Assembly (NCBI GenBank): GCA_958298945.1
Contig: OY282607.1
Span: forward strand, 50,011,020 to 50,075,019
Length of the DNA: 64,000 nt
From: Atherix ibis
Lineage: Eukaryota; Arthropoda; Insecta; Diptera; Athericidae
Direction: 5' to 3'
Shown here: positions 23,318-33,690 of the stretch, piece after piece
Numbering within the stretch: position 1 is the stretch's first letter
Layout of the letters: the number at the start of each line of letters is the position of its first letter
The notes under the pieces: model-generated
The model's database searches: none
What the model saw: the letters and a program-made list of their open reading frames with translations, nothing else
What the model was told of the DNA's origin: nothing
Translations under genes and position numbers: made by a program

Positions 23318-23689
23318 GTATTAAGTTGATGGCTTTGCAATATACGATAATGTCAGACACTTGAGACTAGCATTTCTGAAACTATGGTCCACAAAATACT
23401 AGTGGTCTATAGAATCTCAACTGGTAAATTAATTTTAGTTCAAATGATAGTATTCCTCAGTTGTTCCTTTATCTGTAGTAATAAATTGAATACATCCTAT
23501 ACAATTTACAACGCCTTGCAATTAAAATTTGTTAACCATTTGCATTTTCAAAATTTACTTCCAAATAGATCGCTTCATCAAATTCCTATCAATAATCATA
23601 TGTTTATTTAAAAATATGCGAATTACCTTTTCGAGTACCACTTTTCTATAAGGATTTTACTATATATACAATATATATTAAAAAAATAC
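23318..23689. other. Short spacer, no gene seen
   Basis: A 75-codon plus-strand open frame (23384-23611) has no motif. Nothing else supported. Confidence 0.4.
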
Positions 23690-24985
23690 TTTAAATCTGT
23701 ACCTGGAAGCCTTTAGGCGAATACTCTTGTATAAAAGAACATCATAAAATGACGGTAACTGGGCAGAAACAGACAAAGAAAAAGCCAACATATTTGCTAA
23801 GCATTTGGTAAATACTTTTGCTCCACAGGATGATATAGAAGACAAATCACATACTAACAAAATTATCGAAGAACTAATGTTCTCACTCTCTAAGGAGTCT
23901 TCCATCCAAAAATTTTAAGCCCTCGGAAATTAAAACTCCTATTCTGAGCCTTCCCAATAAAAACGCTCCTGGTTATGATCTAATAATAGCTCCTATTCTG
24001 AAGCAAGCTTTAATTTTAATTACATACATTTTTAATAGTATTCTGCGCATTAAAATGATTACTAAACCAAATAAACCCATTAATTCTCCTTCCTCCTATA
24101 GACCCATCAGCCTCTTACCAACCCTTAGTAGGATTTTTGAAAAACGCCTATTAAAATGACTCTTTCCAATCTTAGTTAATAAAAAAATTAGTCCTGATCA
24201 CCAATTTGGCTTCCGATCTGAACACTCCATTTTTGATCACATTGTATCCTCTCTTGAGAGGAGACAGTATTACCGACGAGTATTTTTAGATATCTCCTAA
24301 AGTTTTGATCATGTGCTGCATACAAGACTCCTCAGGATATTCACGAGCTTTCTTCCTTCAATATACTACCTTATTATAAATGAATATCTCGCCCAACGTC
24401 ATTTCCAGGTTGCAATAAACTCAACATCCTTGGAAATATATTCTATTCCAGCCTGAGTTCCACAAGGCAGTATCCTTGGTCCCATTTTGTATAATGTTTA
24501 TACCCATGACATTCCATCTACTTATGCAGACGATGCGGCCATACTTGCTACCCATAAAAATCCTGACATAGCTTCCAACAATTTACAATTCCATATCCAC
24601 AACCTTTAATCCTGGTTTAAGAGATGGGGAGTGAGGGTAAATGAACAGAAGTATACTCACATTAATTTCACTCTTTGTCAAGAAAAACCTACCCCTTTAT
24701 ACCTTAATAGCAATATGATCAAGTAAGTTATTTGGGACTTTACCTGGACAAGAGATTAACATGGAAACCTCATACTAGGGTAAAAAAAGTTTAAGCAAAA
24801 TTTCACTCACGTTAATCCTATCATTATAATCCACTTGTGAGGGAATTGTTCTGCATTGCTCTCCCCGGAAAAATTCATCGGAGACTTAAGACACAATGGC
24901 CTAGAGATTTTCTAGAGGAATCTAACTTCCATTAGTTGGAGAAACGCCGATGGGTGTTTACTCCCACTTCATGATGCATAAGATT
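23690..24985 (+). mobile_element. Jockey-like retrotransposon fragment (RT, degraded)
   Basis: Plus-strand RT remnant of the same family as the copy at 25830. Readable in order through stops and small deletions: NKIIEELMF, NKNAPGYDLI, APILKQALILITYIFNSIL, MITKPNKPINSPSSYRPIS (the YRPIS block that the downstream copy has lost), HQFGFRSEHSIFD, RVFLDIS (motif A), QRHFQVAINS, VPQGSILGPILYN (motif B), STYADDAAILATH (motif C intact), NEQKYTHINFTLC, and a C-terminal trace RNADGCLLPLHDA near 24950. No polyA tail or target duplication is visible. About ten stops or shifts; inactive. Confidence 0.8.
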
Positions 24986-25816
24986 CTAAATTAAAATGTT
25001 ATGTTAATCTGCGTTTAAAATTAAGGGAACTATTAAAAAAATGTTTAATTTTTTATCCGTCTTACGAGTATCAACATATTTAATTATCACAATTTTTATA
25101 TAATTAAATAAGTCTTCTTTTGTGAAATTAATTTGAAAATTAATTAAATATTCGCACTTGTTGGTTAGGACCACTTACTTAAGACTTTCATCAACAACCG
25201 GGTACCCGGGCACCATTCGGATCGCAACAGATCGATCTAGTTGATCCTATTCAAATAGAGTGATCCTGTAAATTTCAAAAATCATATTATCATTTTTTCT
25301 GACATTTTATATCAAAATGGAATTCAAAGTTAACTATACGCTTGTTCAATAACCGTGTATCCGGATCAAAATATTATTCACACTATAATAAACATAAAAT
25401 ATACAAAATAATAAAATTGCTTAGAAAGAGTTTTGTAGAATAACGTAAATGTATGATTAATATTGTAATAAAATAGTTTTTTTTATTTATTATTATTTTA
25501 TTAATTTATAACGTTCAACATATTTTATCATGCTTATTATATTTGGCATATGATTTTCTAGTTTTCCTTCTTGTTCTGAATTATCCTTTGTAACAAATTT
25601 GATATGAGCAGATCATTATTTATCGACTAGTATGATCGAAAGCTGCCTAAGATGTATGTGCATATATGTTATAGATACAGGATTATGTTTTGTTAAATCT
25701 ATAACAGGCTTCCCATAGTAGCTCATGATAGTAAGGCGTGTTGCAAAATGTCTCATGGTTTTGATTATTTGTGTATCCATCTTCAATAAATAAACAGCAG
25801 GCAAAATTTTCTGCTC
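24986..25816. other. AT-rich spacer
   Basis: No gene supported. A motif AACCGGGTACCCGG near 25197-25210 recurs in weaker form, AACCGTGTATCCGG, near 25351-25364. A 77-codon minus frame (25616-25849) crosses the target duplication of the neighbouring retrotransposon and runs into its first bases, so it is partly artificial. Confidence 0.4.
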
Positions 25817-25829
25817 AACTGTCGTAAAT

Positions 25830-27564
25830 GCAACGTTCAAGAATGCCAAATGAGAAGAAAAAACTGAACCAACTACAACGAGAACTGAAACAAGAAATAA
25901 TTAATTATAACAACGAACGATTTACTGAATACACAGAATCACTGACAACTAATAAGTCACTCTGGACAGCTACCCGACGAATTCTCAAATACAAAACAGC
26001 TACACACCCGCTCCGGAATACCGACGGAACCTGGGCAAAAACAGATAAACAGAAAGCCGACATCTTCGGCAAACACTTAGAAAACATCTTTAAACCTCAC
26101 GAAGATGTCCAAGACATTCTGTATGACGAACAACTATTCCGACAAATATCAACTCAGTTGCCCATAAGTCCACCTCCTAAGTTTTTCACTCCTTTCGAAG
26201 TTAAATTCACAATAGAACACCTTTCCAATAAAAAAGCCCCAGGATATAACCTAATAACTTCAGAAATCCTGAAACAAATTTCCAAAAAAACCCTCGTCCT
26301 TATAACCTATATTTATAATAGTATCCTCCGCACATCATTTTTTCCTTCCCTGTGGAAGTTTTCCATAATTAAGATGATCCCAAAACCCAATAAGCCCAAA
26401 AATCTTCCCATGTTATCAAAAATCCTAGAAAAATTAATCCTAAAACGCCTTTATCCCATTTTTGAAACCGAGGGTGTCATTCCTCAGCATCAGTTTGGAT
26501 TTCGACCTGAGCATTCCACTATCCAGCAGTGTCATCGCGTAGTCGACTACATAGCGTGTTCGCTAGAGCGAAAGGAATACTGCCCAGGCGTGTTTCTTGA
26601 CATTTCGCATGCTTTCGACCGTGTATGGCACCCTGGATTGCTTTGGAAGTTGCAGCGAGTCCTACCCTCGAGTTATTTCCACATCCTTAAATCTTATCTC
26701 TCAGACCGATATTTTCAGGTAGCTGAAAATATGGAGTACTCTGACATTTATCCAATTTCCGCCGGTGTCCCTCAAGGAAGTATCCTAGGTCCTATCCTAT
26801 ATAACATTTATACCCATGACATTCCTTACCACAACAACACCCTAACCGCAACATATGCTGACGATACAGCAATCCTGGCACATCACAAAGATCCTTCTAC
26901 AGCCATTAGTATCCTACAGAACCATATTCACTCCTTAGAAACTTGGTTCAAAAGGTGGAGAGTGAAGGTAAATGAGCAAAAATCTGCTCATGTAACTTTC
27001 ACACTCTGCCGAGAACAAATTCCCGACATAACCCTAAACGGCAGTATTATTCCACAAAAAAATAGCGTACGTTACCTTGGACTCGACAAACGGTTAGCCT
27101 GGAACCTTCATACGAAAACTAAAAGACGTGAACTTAACGGACGATACAAACAATTATAACGTCTCCTAGACAGTAAATCAAAACTTACAACAAGAAGTAA
27201 ACTATTACTATACAATACGGTTCTGAAACCAATATAGACATATGGTCTAGAACTTTGGGGTTCGACTAAGCATTCCAACTCCCTTCCAATCCAATCCCTA
27301 CAATCCCGAATCCTTCGTAAAATTGTCGATGCCCCCTTTTATGTGCGAAACACTATTATCCACCGTGACCTAAATGTTCCATTTGTTCGTGAACTATGCA
27401 TCTCCCGATATAAAAAATTCCATTCGCACCTATCCTTCCACCCTAATCCTTTAGGAAGGAAACTTTTCACTCCCATCCTTCCAGTATACACCCATCGACG
27501 TTCTGAGGAAACATCGATGGGTGTTTTCCTCCACATGTCTTCATGTCCTTGTATATTCCCGTAA
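25830..27564 (+). pseudogene. Non-LTR reverse transcriptase, truncated, two in-frame stops
   Basis: Once part of the second ORF of a Jockey-clade element: reverse transcriptase that copies the element RNA at a nicked chromosome. Counting from the ATG at 25828, whose bases lie partly in the target duplication, the open frame is 443 residues: KAPGYNLITSEILKQ (136-150), GFRPEHST (224-231), FLDISHAFDRVW (256-267, motif A), GVPQGSILGP (313-322), YADD (343-346). The block YRPISLL expected after residue 194 is missing in frame, as judged from the copy at 23.7 kb. The frame meets TAA at 27157-27159, where LQR is expected, and TAG near 27235, where the Trp of PIWTYG is expected, but continues in the same frame to TAA at about 27562. 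Not functional. Confidence 0.88.
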
Positions 27565-27630
27565 AAAATCTGCTTGTTACTAGCATAAGTAGTTGTAGAT
27601 ATCATTTAAAATTAAAAAAAAAAAAAAAAA
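25830..27630 (+). mobile_element. Jockey-like retrotransposon, 5'-truncated, with polyA tail and 12-base target duplication
   Basis: A clean retrotransposition footprint. ACTGTCGTAAAT occurs immediately before the element (25818-25829) and again right after its A tract (27631-27642). The A tract is about 17 bases (27614-27630). The insert begins inside the region upstream of RT, so it is 5'-truncated: gag and endonuclease are absent. It holds RT and the C-terminal part (see pseudogene entry). The conserved 3' end includes an 11-base-arm inverted pair (27488-27498 and 27514-27524). It is the youngest-looking of the five copies of this family here. Confidence 0.93.
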
Positions 27631-27642
27631 ACTGTCGTAAAT

Positions 27643-28179
27643 ATGTTCTTCTTTGATTAGCTTCATGCCTAATCATTTTTTTTTCAAAACATATATTTGA
27701 AAAGAGCATTAATGTCTAATATATTGAAAATAAATATTAAATGTCATCGCTTTATTTGCCTATTTGTTGTATATATTTTCAATATTAAGGCCATTGTGAC
27801 GACACCTGCTTTTATTATATCATTGCAATCAATTCCTTCTGTTTGCTTTTTTTCCGCCAGAGATTGTCATATCCAATTATATTGTTGACAATAATATTAT
27901 GCTGTTTCTTTTGATACATTAGAGCATATTTTTACTTTATCTCATAATTTCAATATAGTTAAATATTCTGCGCGACTTCTCTCAGCTTTTATTTCGTCGA
28001 TATAAATTTGAATTTAACATCGTCTAAAAGTCTCGTATTGGTGCACTCTTACACTCTTTTATACATTTATCTGGGGTATGTTCATTATCAAATTATTGTT
28101 CAATATAAAGGATATGTAGATGCTTTCCACATGTAAATATTTTGCTCAGTGTATTCTCATTATGAAATATATAAAATGC
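27643..28179. other. AT-rich spacer, no gene seen
   Basis: No supported feature. Confidence 0.45.
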
Positions 28180-28650
28180 TGTGAGTGTTACATTTTTCCA
28201 TACGAGCTGTTCCTTTTGTAGGATTCTGCTGGTTGTTATACCGAAATTGACCTTTTGTAGGATTCTGCTGCTTTGACCGAGTGCCCTTACTTCTATGAGG
28301 ACCATATTTCTGATGAATAATGCTTCGAGCTGAAGTTTGCTGCTCGAGAGAAGTAGAGATCGACTCTATTCCATTTGATCTTTGGAAAAAAGATGCGTAC
28401 AATCTGAAAATACACTATATTCCGTAATTTTATTCAAGTTTTCGCCGCCATTATCTAGATCAACTTTGAAGCCCCGATTATGCATAAACTCATCCTGGCC
28501 AGAAATTTCAGTACCTGTATCTTCTTCAGAAGAATCTTGTTCTAAAAGTTGTCATATATTGTCCTCTTTCTTTTTTTTATTAGCGTATCCAAACACAGTT
28601 ACTAGAAAACTCTATAGAATAATATGTCGCAAATTTTTATTCCAATAAAC
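28180..28650 (-). other. Unidentified coding-like remnant
   Basis: On the minus strand two overlapping frames give protein-like text: an acidic part (EQDSSEEDTGTEISGQDEF, then NRGFKVDLDNGGENLNKI, about 28410-28545) followed, after a frameshift, by a Ser/Gln-rich part with QQNPTKGQFRYNN and a second QQNPTKG (28160-28402). The DNA underlying the latter has a 20-base direct repeat (28211-28230 and 28251-28270). It could be the N-terminal or gag part of a mobile element, but I do not recognise the family. Confidence 0.3.
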
Positions 28651-29367
28651 CCGCCCTTGTTATTTTTTTTATTTTCGGAAAAAAATTTGATATTTATAAT
28701 TGTTTGCACATCTTTGCTAGAAAAATTCTACTCCTTAATGTCCTGCTACAACGAGACTCTTTATTACAATTTCGTACGATTTATAGACACCTCATTTTAC
28801 AATAAAATATTCGAGGAAAACTCAGATTTGGCGAACATAGTTTATTTATAAAAGACAATATAGTTGTATTAATTACAATTAAATATAAGTAAGGCAATAA
28901 ACTAAATTATACATGCCGGTGGGTACACCACAACAATATTTTAGTAATTCAATTTTTTTCCTCAGAGGCGTAGATATCCTAAATCTTATGGTGGTAAGAT
29001 TTAGAATATCTACGCTTTCTTGAGGAAAAATACATTTACAAATTCGCTATGATTTGCTTAGCATAACAAGTTACTAAACTTATTAGTAGCATAAATAAAG
29101 ACGTCAAAACAATGAAAATATCTGTTAAAATATTTAAAAAGAAATTGTAATAGGTGTTTTGACATACATAGATCTGTGGAGTTATTATCTTTGAATATTG
29201 ATCCACTATTAAAATTTTATATATAGTAACCTAGATTTGGAAACGAATATAATAATAAATCTACAAGAAAAGAAATTCATTTCGTAGAACAAATAATATC
29301 AATAATTATTATATATATTAAATTATTATATATTAAGTTTTAAAAAAATATATTGTTGTTAGTGCAT
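28651..29367. other. AT-rich spacer with an inverted repeat
   Basis: No gene supported. The stem-loop at 28958-29027 is listed separately. Confidence 0.45.
28958..29027. repeat. Imperfect inverted repeat, about 30-base arms
   Basis: The arm TTCCTCAGAGGCGTAGATAT, continuing to CTTA at 28987, is mirrored by 28995-29027 with few mismatches and a short loop. It could be a small palindromic insertion or foldback element. Confidence 0.8.
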
Positions 29368-29539
29368 TACCAGGTGTATCAGCTTAAATCCGCTGTTTGG
29401 TCATAGATGGCGTGAGTGAGCGTATTAAGCTACCATGTGCATGCCATACTTTTTTTTATGAGTGTGACATCTGTCAACATTAATCAGTGCACATTGTCAG
29501 CAATTTTGTACAATAACATACATTTTTCCTTTGGTAATC

Positions 29540-30506
29540 ATGTCTAGTTTTGTGCCAGAAAAAGAGCATATGCGGGAAGCTCTAATTTTCTGCTTCAATT
29601 TGAATAAATTGGCTGCCAAATCGCATCGAATGCTTACGGAGGCCTATGGTGATAGTTCTTTATCGGAAACAACATGCCGAGATTGGTTTCGTCGGTTCAA
29701 AGACGGCAATTTTGACTTGTGGGACAAGAAGCGTGAAAATCGGTCTAGGAAGGTTGAGGACCATCAATTGCACGCTCTTTTGGACGAAGACGAGCAGAGC
29801 AATTGGGTGTTACTCAATCAGCCATTTCCATGCATCTGCAAAATCTTGCTCGCCAGACAAAAAAAAAAGTCGTTCTTGCATCAGATTGTGACAGGCGATG
29901 AAAAGTGGATATATTTCGATAATCCTAAAGGCAAGAAATTATGGGTTGATCCCGGCCAATCATCAACATCCTCCCCAAGACCAAATCGCGTCGGACGGAA
30001 GACAATGCTGTGCGTTTGGTGGGATCACCAGGGTATCGTCTACTATGAGATGTTGAAACCTGGTGAAAGTGTTTCAACATCTCATAGTAGACGATACCCT
30101 GGTGATATCATGTTGATAATCCGTCCTGTGACAACCGTCCTGTGACAAATTGCCCCGTGCTCTGCATGGAAACAGGACGGATTATCTACATGACAAGGTG
30201 ATTTTCCTCCACGACAACGCACCATCGCACATGTCAAGAATGGTCCGAAACTACTTGGAGACACTCAACTGGGCGGTGCTACCCCAGCTCACTTATTCAC
30301 CTAACCTAGCCCCTTCCGACTACCACCTGTTTTCGTCGATGGGCCATGCGCTCGCTGGGCAGTACTTCGATTCTTACGAAGACGTCCGAAAATGGCTTGA
30401 TGAGTGGTTTGCCTCGAAAGAGAAGGAATTTTTTTGGTATAGTATCCACAAATTGCCCGAGAGATGGAAAAAATGTGTAGCTAGCGAGGAAAAGTACTTT
30501 GAATAA
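29540..30506 (+). pseudogene. Mariner transposase with deletions and inverted duplications
   Basis: From ATG 29540 (MSSFVPEKEHMREAL) the N-terminus resembles mariner transposases of the mauritiana/mellifera type: SETTCRDWFRRFKDGNFDLWDK (first helix-turn-helix), then LLDEDE. There the frame shifts; the second helix (LGVTQSAISMHLQ, about 29803-29842) is readable only in another frame and the WVP linker is deleted. The first Asp is in TGDEKWIYFDNPK, followed by RKTMLCVWWDHQGIVYYEML. Then comes the inverted duplication (30024-30106) with junk reading. The C-terminal part resumes: FLHDNAPSHMSR and LTYSPNLAPSDYHLF (34 residues between the Asps), ending LPERWKKCVASEEKYFE at 30504-30506. Not functional. 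Confidence 0.85.
30024..30106. repeat. Perfect inverted duplication in a mariner, 36-base arms
   Basis: Arms at 30024-30059 and 30071-30106 are exact complements around an 11-base loop. The left arm is normal transposase sequence (VWWDHQGIVYYEML region). The right arm is a reversed copy of it. A second inverted pair of 15 bases follows (30115-30129 and 30172-30186), with a direct duplication of CCGTCCTGTGACAA in between. Confidence 0.92.
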
Positions 30507-30583
30507 ATTTGTTTTTGCTTTCTATGAAAAAAACATGTTTTTTTTGACGAAAAAACAGCGGATTTAAGCTTGTACCCAAAATA

Positions 30584-31486
30584 ATCATTACACAATTCTA
30601 TCAATATCTGTAGTATCTTCTAACTTCTTTAGTATGTTTTCTATATATGTGTATTTATATATGAACTTCTTCCTAAACTACGTAAATTATTTGTTTTTAA
30701 AACTATCAAGTTGATTCAATAACCTTCCATTATCCAGTAAAATATTTTTGAAAATTAATTTCGTAAGAATCACAAAAAAAATAATGCTTCTTTTGAAAAA
30801 TGTTGCTGAATTTATAAAGGATCAGTACATTTTTTGGTCTACTTGCGAATAGTTATCCAAAATTTAGTCAACAATGACTTCAAAATATCCATAACAGGTC
30901 ACAATGATTAACAACTATAATGCTACCTAATCTAGACATGCCAAATCAAAAAATTGCGGACGTTCTAGTTTCGCGCATAACTCGACCACTTTGATACTTC
31001 CATTCTAAATTTTACCTCCCGACTGACAACATCACTTCATTGAAAGCAAAAATTATATTGTCTTCTATTATTATAAATATACGAGTAGCTACCATATCGG
31101 ATCTTGGTTATCTTAACGGAGTGAGAGTCCCGTCTACCATAGACAATTTCGTTAATTTTATTATTGGTCGTGATAAGGCTCTAACATTAAATGAATAAAT
31201 GGAAATAAAAATTGCTCATCCTTAAAATTTCTCTTCGCCATCGCAACTTTTTGCTGTTGAGCCTATGCCACGTCGACATTGCCAGCATACGCAAACATTT
31301 ATGATGGTCATGCTAACACTGGAGTCGCAGATCATCTTTTTCAGTATCAGGTTAAAAAAATATTTTCAGCTTATAATATATGGCCCAATGATCCAACTGC
31401 GAGTTGTCCGGTAAAACAGTCCCAGCGTGCTGGTGTACCATCCAAGATGTCGTGGGTTTGAATCCCACTGAAGCATAGTCCTATGC
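30584..31486. other. Spacer, no gene seen
   Basis: No gene supported. Near 31452-31468 GTGGG-TTTGAAT-CCCAC forms a perfect 5-bp stem with a 7-base loop like a tRNA T arm, but no complete tRNA can be folded around it. The 60-codon frame at 31279-31461 has no motif. Confidence 0.4.
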
Positions 31487-32456
31487 TATTGGGTGTAAGG
31501 GAAAGTTGTGTCATTTTTTTCTAAAGCAAAAACTAAATTTTTTTTTCACTTTTTATTTAATAATTAATCCAAAATATGATTTCCTTTATTATTTACAACT
31601 GTCTGTCAGCGTTCTGGCAGCTTATCCAACCCTCTGGAAAAGAAGTCCTCGTTTTTGGATGCAAAGTATTCTTCCACTGCCATTTGGACACCCTCATAAT
31701 TTATATATTCAATATATCAGATGGTGCAATATCTGGAGAATATGCTGGCTGAGGTAGAGTTAGTCGCAACCTAACTCTGCAATTTTTTGTACGATTTTTC
31801 TTGTCACGTGCGGTCTAGCGTTGTCATGGTGAAGAATTACAGCCTTTCTATTGGCCAAATATGGACGTTTACGTTGAATTTATTTATTCAAAACATCAAA
31901 TTGCGAACAGTAACGATCAGGATCGACCGTATAATTTTCTTTCAGCAACTCATAGTAAACAATCCCCTCCGATCCCACCAACAAAACAACATAACTTTCT
32001 TTTGATGCACGTTAGGTTTGGATGTGGTCGGTGGTGTCTCCCCTTTGTAAACATGTGCCCGTTTTCTTACCACATGTTTATAAACAAGCATCTTAATGTG
32101 CTCTAAAGCAGTAGTCTGATGAATTCCAAGCTTGAAGGCCACTTTTGTGGAATTTAACATTGGATTTTGTCCTGATCATACTGCGTAGCACTTCGTCATT
32201 GATACCTGATGGCCTTCCTGATCTGGGTTCATCTGTCAAAGAGAAATCACCCAAACGAAATTTCGCAAACCATCTCAGGAATGTTCGAGCTGTTACTACT
32301 ACATCTTCTCCAAACACGCCAGACAGTGTTTTTTTGCCTCCATCGCGTTGTTCCCTTTTTGCAACTCATACAACATACAATGTCTTAAGTGCACTTTTTC
32401 GTCACACATGTTGACTGTCCTACAAGTTTAAAAAAAAACTGACAAAAATACGTATA

Positions 32457-33584
32457 TAAACCATTTGGTTGAAAAGTTTATAAGGTTGACGTCTAGATGG
32501 CGCCTCTTGCAAAAATCTACCAAAGCATCATCCTTCAAATGATTCCTGTCAAAATTTGACAGCAATCGGTCGATTGGTTCGTGAGATATAGCATTTTGAG
32601 TGAAGCAACTTTTGTAATTGAAAAAAAAATGGATAAAGACGAATTTCGTGTATTGATAAAGCAATGCTTTTTGATGAAAAAAAATACAGTGGAAACGAAA
32701 GCATGGTTTGACAAACGTTATCCGGACTCTGTAAAGTGAAGTTGAGCGAGATAGCTGAGACTCTGAAGATATCGAAAGAGCGTGTTGGACATATCGTGCA
32801 TGAATATTTGGGCATGCGAAAGCTGTGTGCAAAGTGGGTGCCGCGTGAGCTCACTGTGGACCAAAAACAACAACGTGTTGATGATTCTGAGCAGTGTTTG
32901 GAGCTGTTCAAGCGTAATAAACCCGAATTTTTGCGTCGATATGTGACAATGGATGAAACATGGCTCCGTCACTACACTCCAGAGTCCAATCGCCAGTCGG
33001 CAGAGTGGAGAGCGAGCGACGAACCGAATCCAAAGCGTGGAAAGATGCAACAGTCGGCTGGCAAGGTGATGGCGTCTGTATTTTGGGATGCGCATGGTAT
33101 AATATTCATTGACTATCTCCAGAAGGGACAGACGATCAACAGCGACTATTATATAGCGTTATTGGATCGTTTGAAGAAAGAAATCGCTAAGAAACGGCCT
33201 TGTTTGAAGAAGAAAAAAGTGTTGTTTCACCAAGACAATGCACCGTGTCACAAGTCGATGAAAACGATGGTCAAACTCAATGAATTGGGCTACGAATTGC
33301 TTCCCCATCCACCGTATTCTCCAGATCTGGCCCCTAGCGACTTTTTCCTGTTTGCAGACCTCAAGAGAATGCTCGTTGGCAAGAAATTTAAGACCGATGA
33401 TGAAACTGAGGTCTATTTTGAAGCAAAACCGAAAGAGTACTATAAAAATGGTATCGAAAAGTTGGAAGATCGCTATAATCGCTGTATCGCTCTCAAAGGC
33501 TACTATGCTGAATAATAAAAATGAATTTTGCAAAAAAAATAATTTTACTGTGTAATCTTATAAACTTTTCAGCCGAACTGAATC
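32457..33584 (+). mobile_element. Mariner inserted in the leader of another mariner
   Basis: Inverted ends: GGTTGAAAAGTTTATAAG at about 32466 and CTTATAAACTTTTCAGCC at about 33557, with outer bases extending to TA at about 32455-32456 and 33585-33586. It lies wholly inside the element 31489-33688, in the opposite orientation, between that element's start codon and its right terminal repeat. The internal gene has a single large N-terminal deletion but a long open frame after it. The family differs from both VDETW families elsewhere in the window. Confidence 0.85.
32629..33515 (+). pseudogene. Mariner transposase lacking part of the DNA-binding domain
   Basis: ATG 32629 opens MDKDEFRVLIKQCFLMKK and runs to KRYPDSVK, then a stop. 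The normal continuation (rest of the first helix-turn-helix and linker, about 60 codons) is deleted. From 32736 a 259-codon open frame holds the rest: LSEIAETLKISKERVGHI (second helix), AKWVPRELT, TMDETWLRHYTPES (first Asp, M for the usual V), QQSAGKVMASVFWDAHGIIF, HQDNAPCHKS (second Asp), PPYSPDLAPSDFFLF (third Asp, spacing 34), and a C-terminus ending GYYAE. A few codons are missing around KTDDETEVYFEAK. The catalytic domain is fully open, but the protein could not bind its ends normally. A fragment encoding only the catalytic domain is conceivable; I infer no function. Confidence 0.88.
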
Positions 33585-33690
33585 TAACGATTTAAATTGA
33601 TTTCAGTGGAATCAGCATTCTCGTTAAGAATCGGCAATGCATACAAGTGCAAGTGTTCAACAATGGCAGAACTTTCGCTTACACCCAATA

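Larger units (their letters stand above)
29370..30581 (+). mobile_element. Mariner (GDEKW type), rearranged
   Basis: The left end CCAGGTGTATCAGCTTAAAT at 29370 is preceded by TA; the inner part (AGCTTAAATCCGCTGTTT) is repeated in inverted form at 30553-30570, while the outermost bases of the right end have decayed. The transposase is in two open pieces, 29540-30145 and 30150-30506. Compared with the DD34D family the second helix-turn-helix region has lost codons on both sides, and the middle has been replaced by a 36-base inverted duplication. The right boundary is approximate. Confidence 0.85.
31489..33688 (-). mobile_element. Mariner (minus strand), split by a second mariner
   Basis: Outer ends match in inverted orientation: TTGGGTGTAAGGGAAAGTT reading in from 31489 and TTGGGTGTAAGCGAAAGTT reading in from 33688, with TA on both sides (31487-31488, 33689-33690). 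The transposase runs leftwards from ATG 32409: VHLRHCMLYELQKGNNAMEA, GEDVVVTARTFLRWFAKFR, DFSLTDEPRSGRPSGI, VAFKLGIHQTTALEHIK (second helix). The section with the WVP motif and first Asp is deleted, joining directly to TPPTTSKPNVHQKKVMLF, then NRKAVILHHDNARPHVTRKI (second Asp), YSPDIAPSD (third Asp) and LPERWQTVVNN near 31620. Another mariner (32457-33584) sits in the 5' leader between the gene and its right end. The terminal repeats prove that both flanks belong to one element. Confidence 0.88.

Noticed and set aside
25616..25849. 77-codon minus-strand frame with plausible-looking protein text
   Set aside because: It starts within the retrotransposon insert and runs through the target duplication; in the reconstructed empty site stops lie just upstream.
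31446..31470. T-arm-like hairpin GTGGG-TTTGAAT-CCCAC suggesting a tRNA gene
   Set aside because: No D arm, anticodon arm or acceptor pairing can be built around it, and a mariner end follows at 31489. It remains at most a decayed B box.
31487..33690. A SINE present in two inverted copies at 31489 and 33688
   Set aside because: The two matching segments are the terminal inverted repeats of one interrupted mariner, as shown by TA flanks and the enclosed transposase.
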